A DNA stretch of 64,000 bases. Origin: Lentinula raphanica. Lineage: Eukaryota > Basidiomycota > Agaricomycetes > Agaricales > Omphalotaceae. The DNA lies in the NCBI GenBank assembly GCA_027919835.1, contig JANVFP010000012.1:496001-560000 (forward strand). Direction: 5' to 3'. Each line of letters begins with the position of its first letter. The stretch's first letter is position 1. Of the stretch, positions 1 through 11,300 are shown piece after piece. A program made the translations under genes and the position numbers. Under the pieces are notes generated by a model that saw nothing but the letters and a program-made list of their open reading frames with translations, made no database searches and was not told where the DNA came from.

Positions 1-1091
1 CATCGCAGGTGAAATCCGCAGGGTCCAGGCTTCTTATGCGCCCAAACAAGAAGGCGAAACCCATTTACAAGCTGTAGCCCGACATTTGAACGTGACGAAG
101 GTTCAGAAGGCAGATGGAGGTGTTAAGCCTACCGCTCCTGAACCTTCTCCGGACTCACTTGTTCCTTTCGAGGAAATGACTCCCTACATCCCTCTACCTC
201 CCTCCGCTTTCCCCTCTCCTGTCCCAATCCTCATCGCCTCTCGCGCCCCACTCGGTACCCCGACCTTCTCTGTCCCCCAAGCCATTCGTTACCCTCAGAA
301 CGTCGCGTTCCTCGAAGCCATTCGTGGAGCCCAACACTCCGTCTTTATCCAGACTCCAAACCTCAATGCTGAGCCGTTGTTGCCCGAGTTGGCGAGAGCG
401 GTGAGACGAGGGGTCGAGGTCGAGTTGTGGGTTTGTTTGGGGTATAACGATGCGGGGGAGCTGTTGCCGTATCAGAATGGGACGAATGAAATGGTGGCGA
501 ATAGGTTGTACAATGATCCTGCCTTGTTGGGTGAGGGTGAGGTGGAGCCGTTGAACGATGAGGAAAAGAGTAGATTGAAGATTTATAATTATGTTGCGAA
601 GGATCAGGATAGGCCGATTCACAATAAGTTCAAGAAGAGGAGTTGTCATAGTCAGTCGGTTTTCATCATTTTCTCTACTCGCATTAACTGACAACTTTCC
701 TCGCAGTCAAAATTCTCATTGTAGACTCTCGCATCGCGATGCAAGGCAATGGCAACCAAGACACTCAGACGTACTTCCACTCTCAAGAAATCAACGTCAT
801 GCTCGAATCAGAGGAGGTGTGTAAGCGATGGATGGAGGGTCTAAGAAGGAATCAGAATACAGGTCAGTGTTCTATGATACGGTTCGCATGCTCTGAAAGA
901 CCTGTGATCGATCGATCTGCTGTTGTATCACAGAGAAATACGGTTTGGTGTCATCCGTCGATGGATGCTGGCATGATCCTAACACTGGTGAACTCCCTGA
1001 GGGTTCAATCGGAATTGACCCTGGTAGGTTTTCGTGGGCGAAGGGTGTGGTAGGTGCGGTGCAGAGGGTTCGAGGCGCTGGAGGGTTTTAG
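1..1091 (+). CDS. Phospholipase D-like protein, 3' end (5' partial)
   Basis: The gene runs in from the left edge; frame 2 is open from base 2. Read exons are 2-650, 707-862 and 934-1091, which give 320 residues with continuous phase. A membrane-type PLD fold is indicated by the C-terminal HxKxxxxD motif, read as CHIKILIVD across the first intron and followed by GNGNQDTQTYFHSQEINVM, a stretch typical of the second HKD half in fungal PLD-superfamily proteins. Such enzymes hydrolyse phosphodiester bonds in phospholipids or related substrates. The first HKD half must lie upstream of the window. Exact substrate cannot be told. No downstream partner is apparent; the next gene starts 650 bp later. 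Confidence 0.75.
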
Positions 1092-1737
1092 GATGATATG
1101 CGTAAGTTATCTGAGTGTATTTTAAAGCGGCCCGGTTCGATGGAAGGTGTTTGATCGATAAAGAAACTTGGGAGAGGAAGTGGCTGGAAGTGGGTGGACG
1201 TTTGGTAGTTCAAGTTTGAGAATTGGGAAGGTGGAGAGGTCGTGTTCCTCGGAACTTGTGTTCGGGGTTCGCAGTCGAGCGAGGAAAAGGCTATCAGAGG
1301 TAGTATGGCACCGTTGATGGATTGGATCGACGAGAACATGTAACATCCCTGGCTCTTTTATGCGCATCTTCGGTTTTGAATGATTCAAGGCTTCGGTGTG
1401 GGTAATGCAGTGTACACTGTCATACATGTAAGCAAAGCGAAGTACACCATGAACACAGATAGACAAGCGATCAAGGCTGCAATCAACATCTGTTGGAGAT
1501 GAAACGAGGCTCAAGAAGGAAATGTGCGCCGTCGTGCGAGAAATTAAAATTGCAGGGTGCTTTCGGAGGCAATGGATCGCAAGCGACATAGGCTGTGTAA
1601 AATCTACGTTCAACAGCAGCCACAACCACGAAGAAAGAAAATTCACTGGTGTGTGTCTTGGACTCGCTCTTCCCGTATCTTTCTACTCACCCAGTAATAG
1701 CTATCACAGAATCAGATTTGCTGGCCAAATCTTCACC
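1092..1737. other. Intergenic, no gene seen
   Basis: Between the PLD-like gene and the next start. Open frames here lack splice continuity or recognisable motifs. I see no RNA gene or repeat. Confidence 0.4.
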
Positions 1738-3023
1738 ATGCGCTCACTTCAACCACTTCAACAACATACATCTTTGATGTTTCTGAGGTCGCTCTCGGCC
1801 CTCTCGTTCTTCGCATGCTCGATCAGCATTGCTACAGCTGCCAGTATCCCGCCTACTGTAGCCATGCGCACTACGGGTTCGCCTGAACCACCAGCCCCGC
1901 CTTCGACTGCGACTGACCCCTCCCTGACATTGAATACACTGTTCATCGAACTACGTGAGTTTTTTTTACATTATCTATGTCTTGATTTCGGAAAGCTGAT
2001 ACTGATTTACAGCGGTTGTTTTGCATACTCGTCCCCGGTCCTCAGAAGCTCCCCCCTTCCAAGAGGTGTATTTGTCCATTGGGGACCGCGATATAGCCTG
2101 CGACCCTGACTTCGTGATCTCCCGGAAGGCCTTGACCAGCGTTGAAGTTGGCCAGATCACCTTCTATGACAACAAACTCAAGTTGTCGCCGGAGGAGAGC
2201 ACACACGTCATCCCTGGAATATCATACAACGAACCTGGCAGATCGTATATCCAATCACACATGATGAACTCAGCAAGGGAGACCATGGAAAACATGATCA
2301 CTGAAGTTTGCCAAGTTCAGCAGAGCCCAAGACATGTTCAGAAATCACGGTGGGAAACAGACCTCGATTTCGCTGACATGTTCATAAATCTATCACTCTC
2401 TGGAAAGCATTCAGTGTTCGTGCAAACGGATGCCTTGGAGAAATACAAACAGGAATCGTTCAAGTACAGGGAGACGATGAACCCAAAGGAGTTCCAATAT
2501 CTAGGTAAAGCAAATAACTCATCGCCTTGAGCAAAAGCTAAATTACATGGTTTATGCAGATATTGTTCTCAATGTTTATTCGCCATCCTCGAAATCCACG
2601 ATCACACGAGACATTGACATGAGTATTGGAAATCACCGCATCTGTCTACCCAAACATAACGCTCGCCTTCTCCCGACTTCGCCGTTACAACCAACCAACG
2701 CTCCTGGACCTGGTCGGAAGCGAATAGGCTTTGCTATTTTCTTCGGTGATTCGGAGAACATGCTAAAACGAATTTATGCCAAAAACACCCATCCACCACC
2801 TACAGCCCAAACATATGAACAAAGCAGATATCTCGAGGAATTCAGCCTCAAGCTGGAAGCGGAAGAAGATGTTACGCTGGATGGAATTGTCATTGAGAAC
2901 ATGAAGTTGGCTATTGGAATATATAAGGCGAGCTGGACTAAGAAGGTGATTGCGAACGACAATTTGCGCGCTGCCAAACGGAGAAAGAAGGGACAACTCC
3001 CAGACGCACCGGGCCCGAGTTGA
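1738..3023 (+). CDS. Secreted hypothetical protein
   Basis: Three exons (1738-1954, 2013-2504, 2560-3023) join in frame to 390 residues. The start is chosen because it gives a signal-peptide-like N terminus: a hydrophobic stretch FLRSLSALSFFACSISIA ending in ATAAS, then a Pro/Ser/Thr-rich segment. The remainder is soluble with mixed charge and ends in a basic tail (RAAKRRKKG). Splice sites are canonical (GTGAGT, GTAAAG; CAG acceptors). I do not recognise a family. The dibasic tail could be a proprotein-convertase type site or a nuclear signal if the leader is not used. It is not obviously related to the secreted family at 46-56 kb. Confidence 0.65.
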
Positions 3024-3330
3024 TTCGTGGCGGTCGACCTCCGATGAACATACATTGCGGGTGCGTGTTTGTTCAATAGTATCGGACTGCACAACAGCCT
3101 AGACTGACTGCAGTTCAGGTGTTCAAGATTAATGAAGTCCTCAGTGCGAAATTACGAGAATGTCTACTTATCTCGGAGGTATGGATACGTTTGGAAAATT
3201 TTGTTGGAAAATTTTGTCAGTTTTGATAGCTTGGCTCAATACCTGAATGGATGTTGTGGCCGCTAGTGTAACAATCAAAGGGCAAAAAGCGCAACGGCGA
3301 ATCAAAGGGAACAAAAAGGGCAAAAAACAT

Positions 3331-3339
3331 GGCAGGTGG
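3331..3339. repeat. Left 9-bp target-site duplication GGCAGGTGG
   Basis: Directly abuts the terminal repeat CAGACTCCTTCCCATCCGCT at 3340. The identical 9-mer in the same orientation abuts the oppositely oriented end at 14441. Confidence 0.75.
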
Positions 3340-3440
3340 CAGACTCCTTCCCATCCGCTATTGAATTTGCAGCTGATAAAAAATTATAATCCCAGTAAAT
3401 TACCATAAATAGTTAATCTTATATCTAATCATACTATCTA

Positions 3441-3773
3441 ATCATATCTTATCTACGTTGAATTTTTTTTTAGCTGCAATAGCGACTGGCATAAATTGTA
3501 TAAGCGCTTGGTGGCCTTGTTTGGTTCCCGCATTCAATTTTATAGTGCCCATCTCACAAATGTAAAGATTGAGACAGCAATTCTCCAGCACAGTACATAA
3601 CCAACATCCTGTATGACTCTTTGAGCAGATTATGGCCAAAATCTCCATTGTTGAGTGAAATTTAATGGGTGCTACAGGCTGAGACCAAACAAGGCCACCA
3701 AGCGCTTATACAATTTATGCCAGTCGCTATTGCAGCTGAGCTTAAAAAATTTCAACGTAGATAAGATATGATT
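3441..3773. repeat. Internal inverted repeat of the TIR element (copy A)
   Basis: Arms at about 3441-3527 and 3684-3773 are near-perfect inverted copies, sharing the core GCGCTTGGTGGCCTTGTTTG. Together with the terminus at 3340 they match the organisation of the complete 527-bp copy at 52233-52759. The expected right terminus is missing here and instead lies at 14370-14441. Confidence 0.7.
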
Positions 3774-4112
3774 ACATACCGGTAGCGCCGCTGTGCGCGG
3801 CAGTCTCCGACTCTTTTTAGTCACACGAGAGAGAGAGAGAGAAAAGAGGATAGTTGATTCAAAGCTAAGTACGTAGATATGTTACAGCAGAGTCAGTTAC
3901 AGAAATCTATTTTACACTTTTTACACGGTTACCTATAGGCCATACAAACTGGATATTTAGACCGCGAGAAGAAAATGAAAGCAGGAACTTGTTGTAAACA
4001 CAGATATTGATTGGTCTCGGCACGGGATCGATCCAAAGCGTTACAACGACCAAACAATGAGTCGCAGTATCTTCATGTATCTCCACGCGTTTCTGGTGAA
4101 TGAGTTAACAGC
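3774..4112. other. Non-coding stretch with GA microsatellite
   Basis: It holds a short (GA)n run around 3829-3842 and AT-rich sequence. A short block with CTCCGACTCTTT near 3805 is loosely matched in inverse at about 13590-13610. No gene seen. Confidence 0.35.
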
Positions 4113-4855
4113 CTATATGCCATATATTGTTGAGGATGTACACACCAACGCGACGTTCTTGTGATCGAGGTGGATTCTATTCAAAAAATTGTATAAATCT
4201 TGCAACAACGCGGCTGCCTGCAAAGGTGAACTGGACAGATACGGCGGCTGATAGTTCACAGAACGCATTATGTTGCGTATGATACTTCCAACCACGGGAT
4301 TTCTCTCCCAATGGATTGATCGAGACGGTTGATACAACTGGCAGCTGAACATCGCGTACTCGACACTGAGGATAATTAGTACCGGTGTGCGGTGAAAATA
4401 TTATGAGGACGATACTCACAATTGCAATTGTTGGTCAACGCTATATTTGAGCATTTCGTACTTGCGAGTCAGAGTCCTTCGTTCTTCACGGGAGACGACA
4501 ATGCCTGGCTGGAAGAATCAGGCTGGAAGAAAGTCAATTTGATAGTCGTATGGGTGGTTTGATAACGAATGCCCCAGGAATTACTTTCGATTGGGTCGCT
4601 TTCGTCGAAATCATCATGATGTTCCAAGTCCATCTTCAGACACGCGCTATCGCCGACCCATCTGTAGTGACGGATGGTTATACCAGAATCGAAGCAGACC
4701 AGATCGTCTGCTGAAGGGCAATGTACGACATTGAAGCCGCGGGCCATCCATTTGTGATGGATAGGGAGCGAGTCGACGTCGGTCAGCGAGTTGTTGAAGG
4801 TGAATGAATTTTTATCGAGGAGAGTTGGTTTTGCAAACAGGCAGTAGGCTGTACG
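4113..4855 (-). pseudogene. 3' part of a hypothetical gene split by an LTR retrotransposon
   Basis: Coding-like exons on the minus strand run toward 4113. One (about 4855-4520) reads TLLDKNSFTF through HHKWMARGFNVVHCPSADD to GDSACLKMDL. The next reads VSREERRTLTRKYEMLKYSV. After a canonical GTGAGT intron the last exon reads FVEYAMFSCQLYQPSRSIHW and ends TSSTIYGI-stop. The junction between the first two could not be resolved with a GT donor. The LTR element inserted at the first exon's 5' side, leaving the 5-bp duplication GTACG. Family unknown. Upstream coding continues at 12561 and beyond. Confidence 0.45.
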
Positions 4856-5377
4856 TGTCACAGATTTCTCTCTATTCTCTACCTTAATCACTTATCTTAT
4901 CTCCTATCTCTATCTTATCATATTATCAGTAGTAGTTTATCATTTCATCATCTCTGTGCCATACATATTTTCATTTGTACAACCAGTGATGGGACATGCT
5001 TGCTCTGCACCATATCTACATTACAACAGGTTGTCTTATGATGTAATAAGTGAAGCATCCACAGGATGACTTCATAGATGACTTCATAGATGACTTCACC
5101 ATGAATCATCCACAGTCTCCACAGGATGACTTCATGGATGACTTCACTATGAATCATAGTGACTTCATGAATGACTTCATGTAGCTCCAACTATGACATG
5201 GACTATGATATCATTAGATAGTAGCTCCACTCTAGAGTAGTATAAATACTCTCATGTATCTCTGGGATCCCCCAGATTCAAGAACATCTTTTATCCTCTT
5301 GTGATCAACTTGTGCTCATACTCTGTCACTATCCCCAACCTTTGCAACTACAACTAGGTGAGTTCTAAGTTGTGATA
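4856..5377 (+). repeat. 5' LTR
   Basis: The inferred RNA start lies downstream of the TATA-like sequence TATAAATA near 5240. Upstream of it are seven TGACTTCA units (5067-5179). The U3 region also encodes a spurious 80-codon frame, identical in both LTRs. Confidence 0.9.
5067..5179. promoter_or_regulatory. Seven TGACTTCA repeats in LTR
   Basis: Seven copies of TGACTTCA, most embedded in the near-palindrome ATGACTTCAT, occur in 113 bp upstream of the LTR TATA box. ATGA-Nx-TCAT resembles fungal bZIP sites, so stress-factor control of the element is a reasonable inference. The same array is in the 3' LTR. Confidence 0.45.
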
Positions 5378-5379
5378 GT

Positions 5380-5390
5380 TTCTTGAATCT
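5380..5390 (+). other. Self-priming primer-binding site
   Basis: TTCTTGAATCT, two bases after the LTR, is the exact complement of AGATTCAAGAA at 5274-5284. That 11-mer lies about 30 bp after the LTR TATA box, where RNA should begin. An 11-nt complement to the RNA 5' end is the hallmark of Tf1/sushi self-priming elements; no tRNA primer (TGG start) is present. Confidence 0.7.
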
Positions 5391-5400
5391 TGCTTCTTGT

Positions 5401-5478
5401 GTGTCTGTTGTTGCTGTCAAGGACAACAGACACTTCTTTTTCTTTCTTGCCTGTTGTTGCTGTCAAGGGCAACAGGCA
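5401..5478 (+). ncRNA. Twin RNA hairpins in element leader
   Basis: Stem 1 pairs 5401-5411 with 5423-5433 (11 bp, perfect). Stem 2 pairs 5448-5456 with 5470-5478 (9 bp, perfect). Both loops contain TGCTGTCAAGG. The position right after the primer-binding site suits a packaging or dimerisation signal. Confidence 0.5.
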
Positions 5479-5888
5479 GGGACCTTTTGCAGGTTGTGCA
5501 GTCTGACTTCTTGTCATGGCTGTGGGGGCATCACCACCTTGTTTGGTCCTTCTGGACTTTGAACACTGTTGCTGAAAGGGACAGTTGTTCTTGATTTGCC
5601 GGACCCTAGGCGTAAGGGGACTTGCTGTATTTCATTACAACAAGACTGGTACCTTTGGGTAGGCCATGATCTGGTTCTTTTTGAACTGGAGTAGACGGCA
5701 AGCCAGCTCTTGGGCAAGAACCAGGGAGTGTGTAACACACTCTCATTTGCTACATGAGGACATGTAGAGATCCCCCCATCCATTTGACATCAAGATCATC
5801 AAGACTTGCACACTGCATCTGGTTCCCTTTGTTTCTTTGTACTTGTCTGCTGAAAAGGGACAATGTACTTTGCCATTTCTGCCAGACA

Positions 5889-6740
5889 ATGCCTTGCAAA
5901 ATTATTCCCACTTTTCCCATGAAATATACTCCTTCCAATCGTCGTAACCATGTGTCTGTCATGGCCATGGATAAATCGACAGGTCTTTGGGAACGAATCA
6001 CCATTCCCAAGGACAAACGGAAGAAGTATGATCATGTTGGACGTCCTTGCTATACCAAAATCCCTGTCTACGCACCTGTGCGTACTCATAAACTCACTCT
6101 CCTTCAACGCCTCCAAATCTCGATCTCTCACAAGAAATACCTCGCTAAGCTCCGTAAACGTCATCTTAAATACGTCGAGCGAGAGCGCCTGATGAATAGG
6201 CTCCATGATCTGCCTTCTCAGGATTATGATACCTCTCCAACCCATAAATTCTTTCCTGACCCTGTCTATGTTCCTCCTCCACCTATTCCCTCTGATCTCC
6301 ACTTCCGACGAATTCCGACCCTTGCTCAGCGCCTTGAAGAACCCTCTCAGCTCACTCCTCTTGATACTTATCCTAAACAGGATGCTGTCCTTAAGCGTAT
6401 CAAGGAGTTTGAAGGTGTTCTGCAGGCTACCAAAATTCGTCTCGAGCCAGTTTTCAGGGAGTTAAACTCGGAAGAGTACAAGGAATATAATGGACAGGCT
6501 TTTAGAATTTCCAATCAGGATCGAAATTCTCTTTGGGGATGGTATAATGATTTAGAGGATTTATATCAGGATCTAGATAAGAGGGGACACCAATTGAGTA
6601 ACAAAAATTGGAGAGAGATAAAAGGGATATGTACCAAAATTGGGAAAGTCAATTTTCAGAGTCTGTATACTAGGTTTCCTGAAATTTGCAAGGAGCTATT
6701 AGACCTGAATATTGTACTTCCTGATGCAGCCAAAGCATGA
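5889..6740 (+). CDS. Extra ORF upstream of gag in the LTR element
   Basis: An open frame of 283 codons from ATG at 5889 (in-frame ATG also at 5754, giving 328) lies between the leader and gag. The product is basic in its N-terminal half (KRKK, KLRKRHLKYVERERL), has a proline run VYVPPPPIPSD, then an acidic C-terminal half with a probable helix (GWYNDLEDLYQDLDKRGHQL). Canonical Tf1/sushi elements start with gag here. I do not recognise the protein. It could be a captured cellular gene, a nucleic-acid binding accessory protein, or an N-terminal gag extension. Codon use looks like that of the following gag. Confidence 0.6.
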   Translation: MPCKIIPTFPMKYTPSNRRNHVSVMAMDKSTGLWERITIPKDKRKKYDHVGRPCYTKIPVYAPVRTHKLTLLQRLQISISHKKYLAKLRKRHLKYVERERLMNRLHDLPSQDYDTSPTHKFFPDPVYVPPPPIPSDLHFRRIPTLAQRLEEPSQLTPLDTYPKQDAVLKRIKEFEGVLQATKIRLEPVFRELNSEEYKEYNGQAFRISNQDRNSLWGWYNDLEDLYQDLDKRGHQLSNKNWREIKGICTKIGKVNFQSLYTRFPEICKELLDLNIVLPDAAKA

Positions 6741-6837
6741 TAGTCTTATGTAATCTGGCAAACATTTGTGTTTTTTCATATATTCATTTTTTAATATTAT
6801 GTCTGAAAAATAATCTGACTTCAAAACAACTAGAAAA

Positions 6838-7920
6838 ATGTCTTACACACCTTTCACCCCTGTTGTTGAATTAGTCGATGATGGACAAGTTTGGTCCGAT
6901 GCTGTCTCTCAAGGAATTGATATGGCAGCAATTGGATTTCAAACTGATGAACAGAAAAATCAAATTGGACGACTCCTTCGCAATGCTCACGAGGCTACTA
7001 CCAACATTTCCATTGGATATATCAACAGAAATGTCAATGGACTTGCTGATTGGATGAATCAGGCTTTTACTACAGCCTTCACCAATCAAGAGAACTTAAC
7101 AAATGAAGTTCGTAGCCTTCGACAGATTGTCGAAACTCAGGCAGAACTTTTACGAGCTTATAAGGCACAGCTTGATAAGCTTCCTGCTGATGCTGGAGCT
7201 GGCCCATTCAGAGGTCCCAAAGTACCTGACCCACCAACCTTCTCTGGAACAGACAACAAGATGACCTTAGAAGATTGGATGAATCAAGTTGCATTGTACT
7301 GCTCATCTTTAGGCATTGTGACAGATCACCAAAGAATTGTGACTGCTCTTACTAGGTTGCGTTCTCCTGCCACAAACTATATGAGAAAGTACTTTGATGA
7401 CACACGTTTGGGAAACGATCTAGGATCTTGGGACAACTTTGCCAATGAGCTCAATGCCATTTATGGTCACCGTGATAACAAAGAAGGTGCTAAAAATGAA
7501 ATCACACATCTTTGGACAAACAAGTCACTGGCTAGTAAGGACTTTATCAAATATGCTGAACAATATCGCACTCTTGCACGTATTGTGGACTACCAAGATA
7601 GTATTCACATCGACAAGCTTCGTGACGTTATTTCACAAGAGTTGCGTAATGCACTTGTTGTGTTGGAAATTTCCGGAAAGACTCCTACTAAATGGGAAGA
7701 TTATCTGGAACTTCTCCTTTTATCATATAAAGCCTTACATCCAGAAAAGACTAAAAGTGTAATATTTGGCACAGGCAATAATGCTAAAGGCAATGGCAGT
7801 CATGAACCAGATGCAATGGAGATAGATGCGGCAAAAAAGAGTAAAGGCAAAGCCCCAGAAAAGGTTAATTCCAGGAGCAAAAACAACGATATTGCCAAAT
7901 ATGCGCCGGAAAGGGCTTAA
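6838..7920 (+). CDS. Gag polyprotein (capsid part)
   Basis: A 360-residue frame starting MSYTPFTPVVELVD. It contains a Ty3-type capsid region: the segment FRGPKVPDPPTFSGTDNKMT followed by EDWMNQVALYCS and a helical retrotransposon-gag domain through FANELNAIYGHRD and YAEQYRTLARIVDY. It stops in frame at 7918, just as the neighbouring -1 frame enters the zinc knuckle. The capsid would form the virus-like particle. The stop may be a decay mutation or the site of a frameshift; an imperfect slippery stretch CAAAAAC precedes it. Confidence 0.85.
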   Translation: MSYTPFTPVVELVDDGQVWSDAVSQGIDMAAIGFQTDEQKNQIGRLLRNAHEATTNISIGYINRNVNGLADWMNQAFTTAFTNQENLTNEVRSLRQIVETQAELLRAYKAQLDKLPADAGAGPFRGPKVPDPPTFSGTDNKMTLEDWMNQVALYCSSLGIVTDHQRIVTALTRLRSPATNYMRKYFDDTRLGNDLGSWDNFANELNAIYGHRDNKEGAKNEITHLWTNKSLASKDFIKYAEQYRTLARIVDYQDSIHIDKLRDVISQELRNALVVLEISGKTPTKWEDYLELLLLSYKALHPEKTKSVIFGTGNNAKGNGSHEPDAMEIDAAKKSKGKAPEKVNSRSKNNDIAKYAPERA

Positions 7921-8303
7921 AGGCAAAATCGAAGACTCACAATACAGTGGATTGCTGGGATAAGCCTGGAAATGAAGGCAAAAGGCCAAATTTCAATAAA
8001 AACTCTTCATCATCTGCATCTGCATCTGGTCAAGGAAACAAAGGGAAACAACCACCACCGAGTGATAAGAAATCATTCAAAGCACGGTTGATGGAATTAT
8101 TTGATGAAATAGACAGCCAAGAGCCAGCGCCCCCAGCTGATGCTCTCAATGTCAACTCCACGAGCACCCCTGATATTAGTTTACCTGAGCTCACTGCAAA
8201 AGGAGCAACTGCACATGTCGGTGAAGTGCAGGCAGGACCTTCTAAGCCATCGCGATGGGCTAGAAGTCAACAATACAAGGCGGGTTTTCCAGAGGGACTG
8301 TAG
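7869..8303 (+). CDS. Gag zinc-knuckle region, -1 frame
   Basis: The -1 frame is open from 7869 to 8303. It reads YCQICAGKGLKAKSK then THNTVDCWDKPGNE, a C-x2-C-x12-H-x4-C knuckle of a type found in agaric gypsy elements. A Ser/Pro-rich linker follows and ends at SQQYKAGFPEGL. It is the natural continuation of Gag but lies one base out of phase with it, and pol is again one base out of phase with this segment (pol frame open from 8264). Confidence 0.7.
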   Translation, partial: FQEQKQRYCQICAGKGLKAKSKTHNTVDCWDKPGNEGKRPNFNKNSSSSASASGQGNKGKQPPPSDKKSFKARLMELFDEIDSQEPAPPADALNVNSTSTPDISLPELTAKGATAHVGEVQAGPSKPSRWARSQQYKAGFPEGL

Positions 8304-8380
8304 AGGATAATGTCTGCGATCTACAGTCAGGAAATAGTGTACCCAATATCAGCACTGATAAAAAATCAGATAAAGTAGTT

Positions 8381-11300
8381 ATGGAAGCTTGTTTAAATAA
8401 TATTGCTCGTAACAAGAAATCATCTTTTAGACTTTCAGTAACACTTTGGGTATACGGTTTTAAAGTGCAGGCCGAGGCTCTTGTTGACTCTGGAGCAACA
8501 ACAAATTTCATCGACAAAAGATATGTTGAAAGAAACCACCTGGTAACAAATCAGATAGCACAACCGTATCAAGTTTTGAATGCGGATGGAACGCCAAATG
8601 TTGCAGGAGAGATAAAAGAGTATGTTCGAGCATATGTCCAAATTGGTTCACATAAAACCATACAGTATCTATATGTCACTCAGCTAGGTGACAAGGACAT
8701 GATGATTGGATACTCTTATCTCTACAAACACAATCCAGAAATAGATTGGCATTCAGGGGAATGGGCGTTCACCAGGTGTTCAGAGACATGTGCATCTAGA
8801 GCCCGTAAAATACGAGTTGATGAAGCTGGAGCTGATGAGCTTCACCTCGAACCAGATTTACCATGGGAATCTTCACTGGACAATTTAGGAGAAGAGGACA
8901 TGGATAATCCTTACATTAACTGGATTGACATGCACAATCCAGATGAGCAAAAACAAGCAGCAACTATTGCTGCTATGTTTGATGAAAAACATCTAGAAAA
9001 AGAATTTGTTGAGGAAGATGAGGATACCACTAAGTGGAAATCTCTTATACCACCATGGTTATATGATTATGGTGACGTCTTCTCAAAGAAAAGATCAGAA
9101 CGGATGCCAGAACATAAACCATATGACCATCCAATTGATTTTGAGGAAGGGTCTACTCTTCCCAAACCATCAAAAATCTATCCACTGTCTTTAAAAGAAA
9201 GGAATTCTTTGGATGAATGGATTGATGAGGAACTTAAGAAAGGCTATATTAGACCATCTCAAAGTCCTATTGCTGCTCCATTCTTCTTTGTCAAGAAACA
9301 TGATGGTTCCTTACGGCCAGTTATGGATTATCGTGCTCTCAATGATATCACTGTTAAGAATCGCTATCCAATCCCTCGAATATCAGACTTAATAGACTCT
9401 CTCAGCCAGGCTTCGATCTTTACAAAGATTGACTTACGCTGGGGATACAACAATGTTCGAATTCGTGAAGGGGATGAATGGAAAACAGCATTCATTACAA
9501 AGCGGGGTTTATTTGAGGCAACAGTCATGTATTTTGGATTCTCCAATGCACCAGCTACCTTTCAGGCAATGATGAATGATATTCTCGGAGACTTGATACG
9601 TAAAGGAAAAGTAATGGTGTACTTGGATGATATTCTTATATTTGGCAATGACAAAGAAGAACACAGGGAGATTGTTCGAGAAGTGCTGCAAAGACTTCGA
9701 GACAATGATCTCTATGCAAAAGCTGAAAAATGCTTTTTTGAGCAGGACAGTATAGACTACCTTGGAATGATTATTTCTAAGGGTTATGTGAAGATGGATC
9801 CAAAGAAGCTTGCTGGAGTTCTTGAGTGGCCTGTACCAACAAAAGTAAAACATGTTCAAGCATTCTTAGGCTTTGCAAATTTCTACAGAAGATTTATTAA
9901 AGATTTTGCCAAGATTGCAAGGCCACTCACCAATCTCACTAAAAAGGATCAACCTTGGCTCTGGGATGACATAGCACAGGAAGCATTTGAAGCGCTGAAA
10001 AAGGCTTTCACAACTGCTCCCATTTTAAGAATACCAGATGACACTAATCCTTTCCGACTAGGCACAGATGCCAGTGATTTTGCAGTCGGAGCTGTATTGT
10101 ACCAACTGGACCCAGATGACAATCTGTGGCATCCAGTTGCCTTCTATTCCAAGTCACTCAGTGTTCATGAACGTAACTATGAGATATATGACAAGGAATT
10201 GCTTGCAATTATACGAGCATTGGAAGAATATCGACATTACTTGGAAGGTCATCCAGAAAAATTTGAAATATGGTCTGATCATCAGAATTTGACTTATTTC
10301 CGGTCTGCCCAGAAGCTAACACGAAGACAAGCGAGATGGGCTCTGTATCTTACTCGCTTTGATTATTCTCTACGGCATAAGCCAGGGAAAACAATGCAGG
10401 CTGAAGACCCTCTGTCCAGGAGGCCAGATCATGAGGAGGGGGTAAACCTCGACAATCGAGATCAAATTTTACTCAAACCTGAATTTTTTGCCATTCAGGC
10501 TATTGAGGCTGCTCATGAATCGCCTATCAATGATGAACAAATCCTAAGGGAGGTCAAAGAAGCCTTGCTAACTGATGAAGTTACGAAGGATTACAAATCA
10601 CTTCTGTCATCAGGACCACGTGAATTCAAGAAATCACTAGAAGAGTGGAACTATGAAAATGGTCTACTACTTTACCGTGGTAAAATATATATTCCAAAGA
10701 GCACAGATGATCATCTACGAAGACGCATAGTTCAAATGCATCATGATTTACCATCAGCAGGACATCCTGGTAGATGGAAAACCTATGAACTCGTTTCTCG
10801 AAACTATTGGTGGCCAGGGATGTCAGTCTTTGTAAAAAATTATGTCTCAGGCTGTGATACTTGTCAGCGGATGAAAAATCGCTCACAACAGCCTTTTGGA
10901 CCCTTACAACCTAATCGAGTACCAAATGGACCTTGGGAAATTATTTCCATAGACCTTATTACTCAATTACCACCATCTGGAAAGCACAATGCCATATGTG
11001 TTGTGGTAGATCGCTTGACTAAGCGTGCACACTTCTTTGCAATCACAAATAATTTCACAGCCAAAGACTTAGCAAAGTTACTCTATGACAGGATATATCC
11101 ACTGCATGGACTCCCATTGCAAATAATATCTGATAGAGGAACACAGTTTGCTGCTGAAGTTTTTCAAGAATGGTGCAGGCTACTTGGAATTGAATCTACT
11201 ATGTCAACTGCCTATCATCCACAAACTGATGGACAAACAGAACGTGTTAACCAGATTTTGGAACAATACCTTCGGTGCTATGTTGACTATAATCTCAATG

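Noticed and set aside
1122..1646. 174-codon minus-strand frame downstream of the PLD-like gene
   Set aside because: No motif, no splice context and composition like surrounding non-coding DNA.
4948..5190. 80-codon minus-strand frame rich in HEVIHEV-type repeats (also at 12131)
   Set aside because: It is only the reverse reading of the TGACTTCA repeat array in the LTRs.
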